Source: an uncultured Eubacteriales bacterium (lineage in GTDB: Bacteria > Bacillota > Clostridia > Oscillospirales > Oscillospiraceae). Taken from it: a DNA stretch of 6,046 nucleotides. A model generated the notes under the pieces. That model ran no database searches. It worked only from the letters and a program-made list of their open reading frames with translations, and had not been told where the DNA came from. This document shows positions 5,710 to 6,046 of the stretch, piece after piece; positions within the stretch are counted from its first letter, which is position 1; every line of letters starts with the position of its first letter. The stretch spans positions 1 through 6,046 of the forward strand of contig CAJKSU010000174.1 of assembly GCA_905202605.1 (NCBI GenBank), given 5' to 3'. The translations under genes and the position numbers were made by a program.

Positions 5710-5723
5710 GCCGCAGCTGCGGC
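5710..5723. repeat. Perfect 14-base GC palindrome in the leader of the Lrp-like gene
   Basis: GCCGCAGCTGCGGC reads identically on both strands and lies 6 bases upstream of the GGAGGA ribosome site. In RNA it can fold as a 5-pair GC stem (GCCGC/GCGGC) with an AGCT loop. In DNA it could be an operator. It stands out as a GC-rich element in otherwise AT-rich surroundings. It is not followed by a T run, so it is not an intrinsic terminator. Confidence 0.4.
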
Positions 5724-5741
5724 TTGAATGGAGGATTTTCT

Positions 5742-6046
5742 ATGGATCTGCGTTCCAAAAAACTTCTGACGTTGCTGGAGGACGACTGCACCCTGACCCA
5801 TGCCCAGCTGGCAGCCATGTGCGATACCACCGAAGAGGACATTGCGCTTCGCATCAAGAGCCTTACCGACGAGGGCATTCTTCTAGGCTATAAGGCCATG
5901 GTCAACTGGGAAAAAACCTCGGTAGAGGCGGTAGAGGCATTGATTGAGGTCAAAATCACCCCCCAGCGGGACAAGGGCTTTGACCGCATCGCCCAGCGCA
6001 TCTATCAATACGAGGAGGTGGAAAGCTGCTACCTCATGTCCGGCGG
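5742..6046 (+). CDS. Lrp/AsnC-family transcriptional regulator, N-terminal 101 residues, runs off the right edge
   Basis: Members of this family are leucine- or amino-acid-responsive DNA-binding proteins that usually act as dimers to octamers. The 101 complete codons visible show the family layout. A helix-turn-helix spans residues 3-45 (LLTLLEDDCTLTHAQLAAM, then the recognition helix TEEDIALRIKSLTDEGIL), followed by the linker GYKAMVNWEK. The start of the RAM ligand-binding domain follows (VEALIEVKITPQRDKGFDRIAQRI near 64-87, then VESCYLMSGG at the edge). VxxxYLMSGG is a typical clostridial Lrp segment. The ATG at 5742 has GGAGGA (5730-5735) with good spacing. The family normally has about 150-165 residues, so roughly a third is missing. 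It is divergent from the V-ATPase operon and may control itself or that operon, but its ligand and targets cannot be read from the sequence. In related bacteria such genes often precede an aminotransferase, which cannot be checked here. Confidence 0.9.
   Translation, partial: MDLRSKKLLTLLEDDCTLTHAQLAAMCDTTEEDIALRIKSLTDEGILLGYKAMVNWEKTSVEAVEALIEVKITPQRDKGFDRIAQRIYQYEEVESCYLMSG

Larger units (their letters stand above)
5348..5741. other. Divergent intergenic control region between the V-ATPase operon and the Lrp-like gene
   Basis: This stretch of 394 bases has no confidently called gene and is clearly more AT-rich than its flanks, especially from about 5461 to 5690. It holds one promoter in each direction, a minus-strand leader of about 120 bases, a plus-strand leader of about 74 bases and the dyads listed separately. 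GAAAATC occurs twice in direct orientation 20 bases apart (5537-5543 and 5557-5563), roughly two helical turns. A minus-strand frame is open from an ATG at 5698 to a TGA at 5474 (74 codons) but lacks a ribosome site and contains promoter sequences for both genes, so I do not call it a gene. Confidence 0.8.

Noticed and set aside
5728..5769. Short leader peptide beginning at an ATG at 5728 that overlaps the Lrp-like start
   Set aside because: This 13-codon frame has no ribosome site of its own. The GGAGGA at 5730-5735 lies inside it and serves the ATG at 5742.
5615..5893. 92-codon plus-strand open frame overlapping the start of the Lrp-like gene
   Set aside because: It runs through the promoter, leader and first 150 bases of the regulator in another frame, has no ribosome site, and its second half is an out-of-frame reading of the regulator.
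1..6046. Mobile elements, CRISPR arrays, tRNA, rRNA or a novel multi-gene system
   Set aside because: No transposase-like product, terminal inverted repeats, regularly spaced repeats or RNA gene features were seen, and the coding space is almost fully explained by the V-ATPase operon and one regulator.

Overview
The window is dominated by a minus-strand operon encoding a bacterial V-type (A/V-type) rotary ATPase. A divergent plus-strand gene for an Lrp/AsnC-family regulator begins at the right edge. GC-rich coding DNA, strong AGGAGG-type ribosome binding sites, tight gene spacing, a TTG start, a clostridial-style subunit K with an extra N-terminal hydrophobic hairpin and the clostridial look of the Lrp protein all suggest an anaerobic Firmicute, probably class Clostridia (Oscillospiraceae-like gut or fermentative bacterium). 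This assignment is inference from sequence character only.

Layout, in the direction of transcription (right to left): subunit H/G (5347-5021), subunit C (5020-3980), subunit I (3964-2045), subunit K (2029-1592), subunit F (1590-1282), subunit E (1267-662), and the first 216 codons of catalytic subunit A (648 to beyond position 1). All six complete genes are intact, with 0 to 15 bases between neighbours, so they look like one transcript. Subunits B and D are expected beyond the left edge but are not seen. H/G and E form the peripheral stalk, C and F are central-stalk parts, I and K form the membrane ion channel, and A (with the unseen B) forms the catalytic head.

The divergent intergenic region (5348-5741) is more AT-rich. 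It holds a good minus-strand promoter (TTGCAA-N16-TATAAT, 5504-5477) for the ATPase operon and a plus-strand promoter with a perfect TATAAT (5656-5661) but a poor -35 for the regulator. It also contains several dyads: one at the ATPase transcription start (5450-5472), one next to the regulator -35 (5616-5631) and a 14-base GC palindrome in the regulator leader (5710-5723). The ATPase leader can form a long-range stem (5371-5430) and ends in a run of eight G that serves as the ribosome binding site for a TTG start.

I see no mobile element, CRISPR array, tRNA or rRNA, and no wholly new system. The most interesting points are the likely signal-peptidase-type processing of subunit K to a canonical 81-residue c-subunit, the G8 tract in front of the first operon gene, and the structured, dyad-rich divergent control region.
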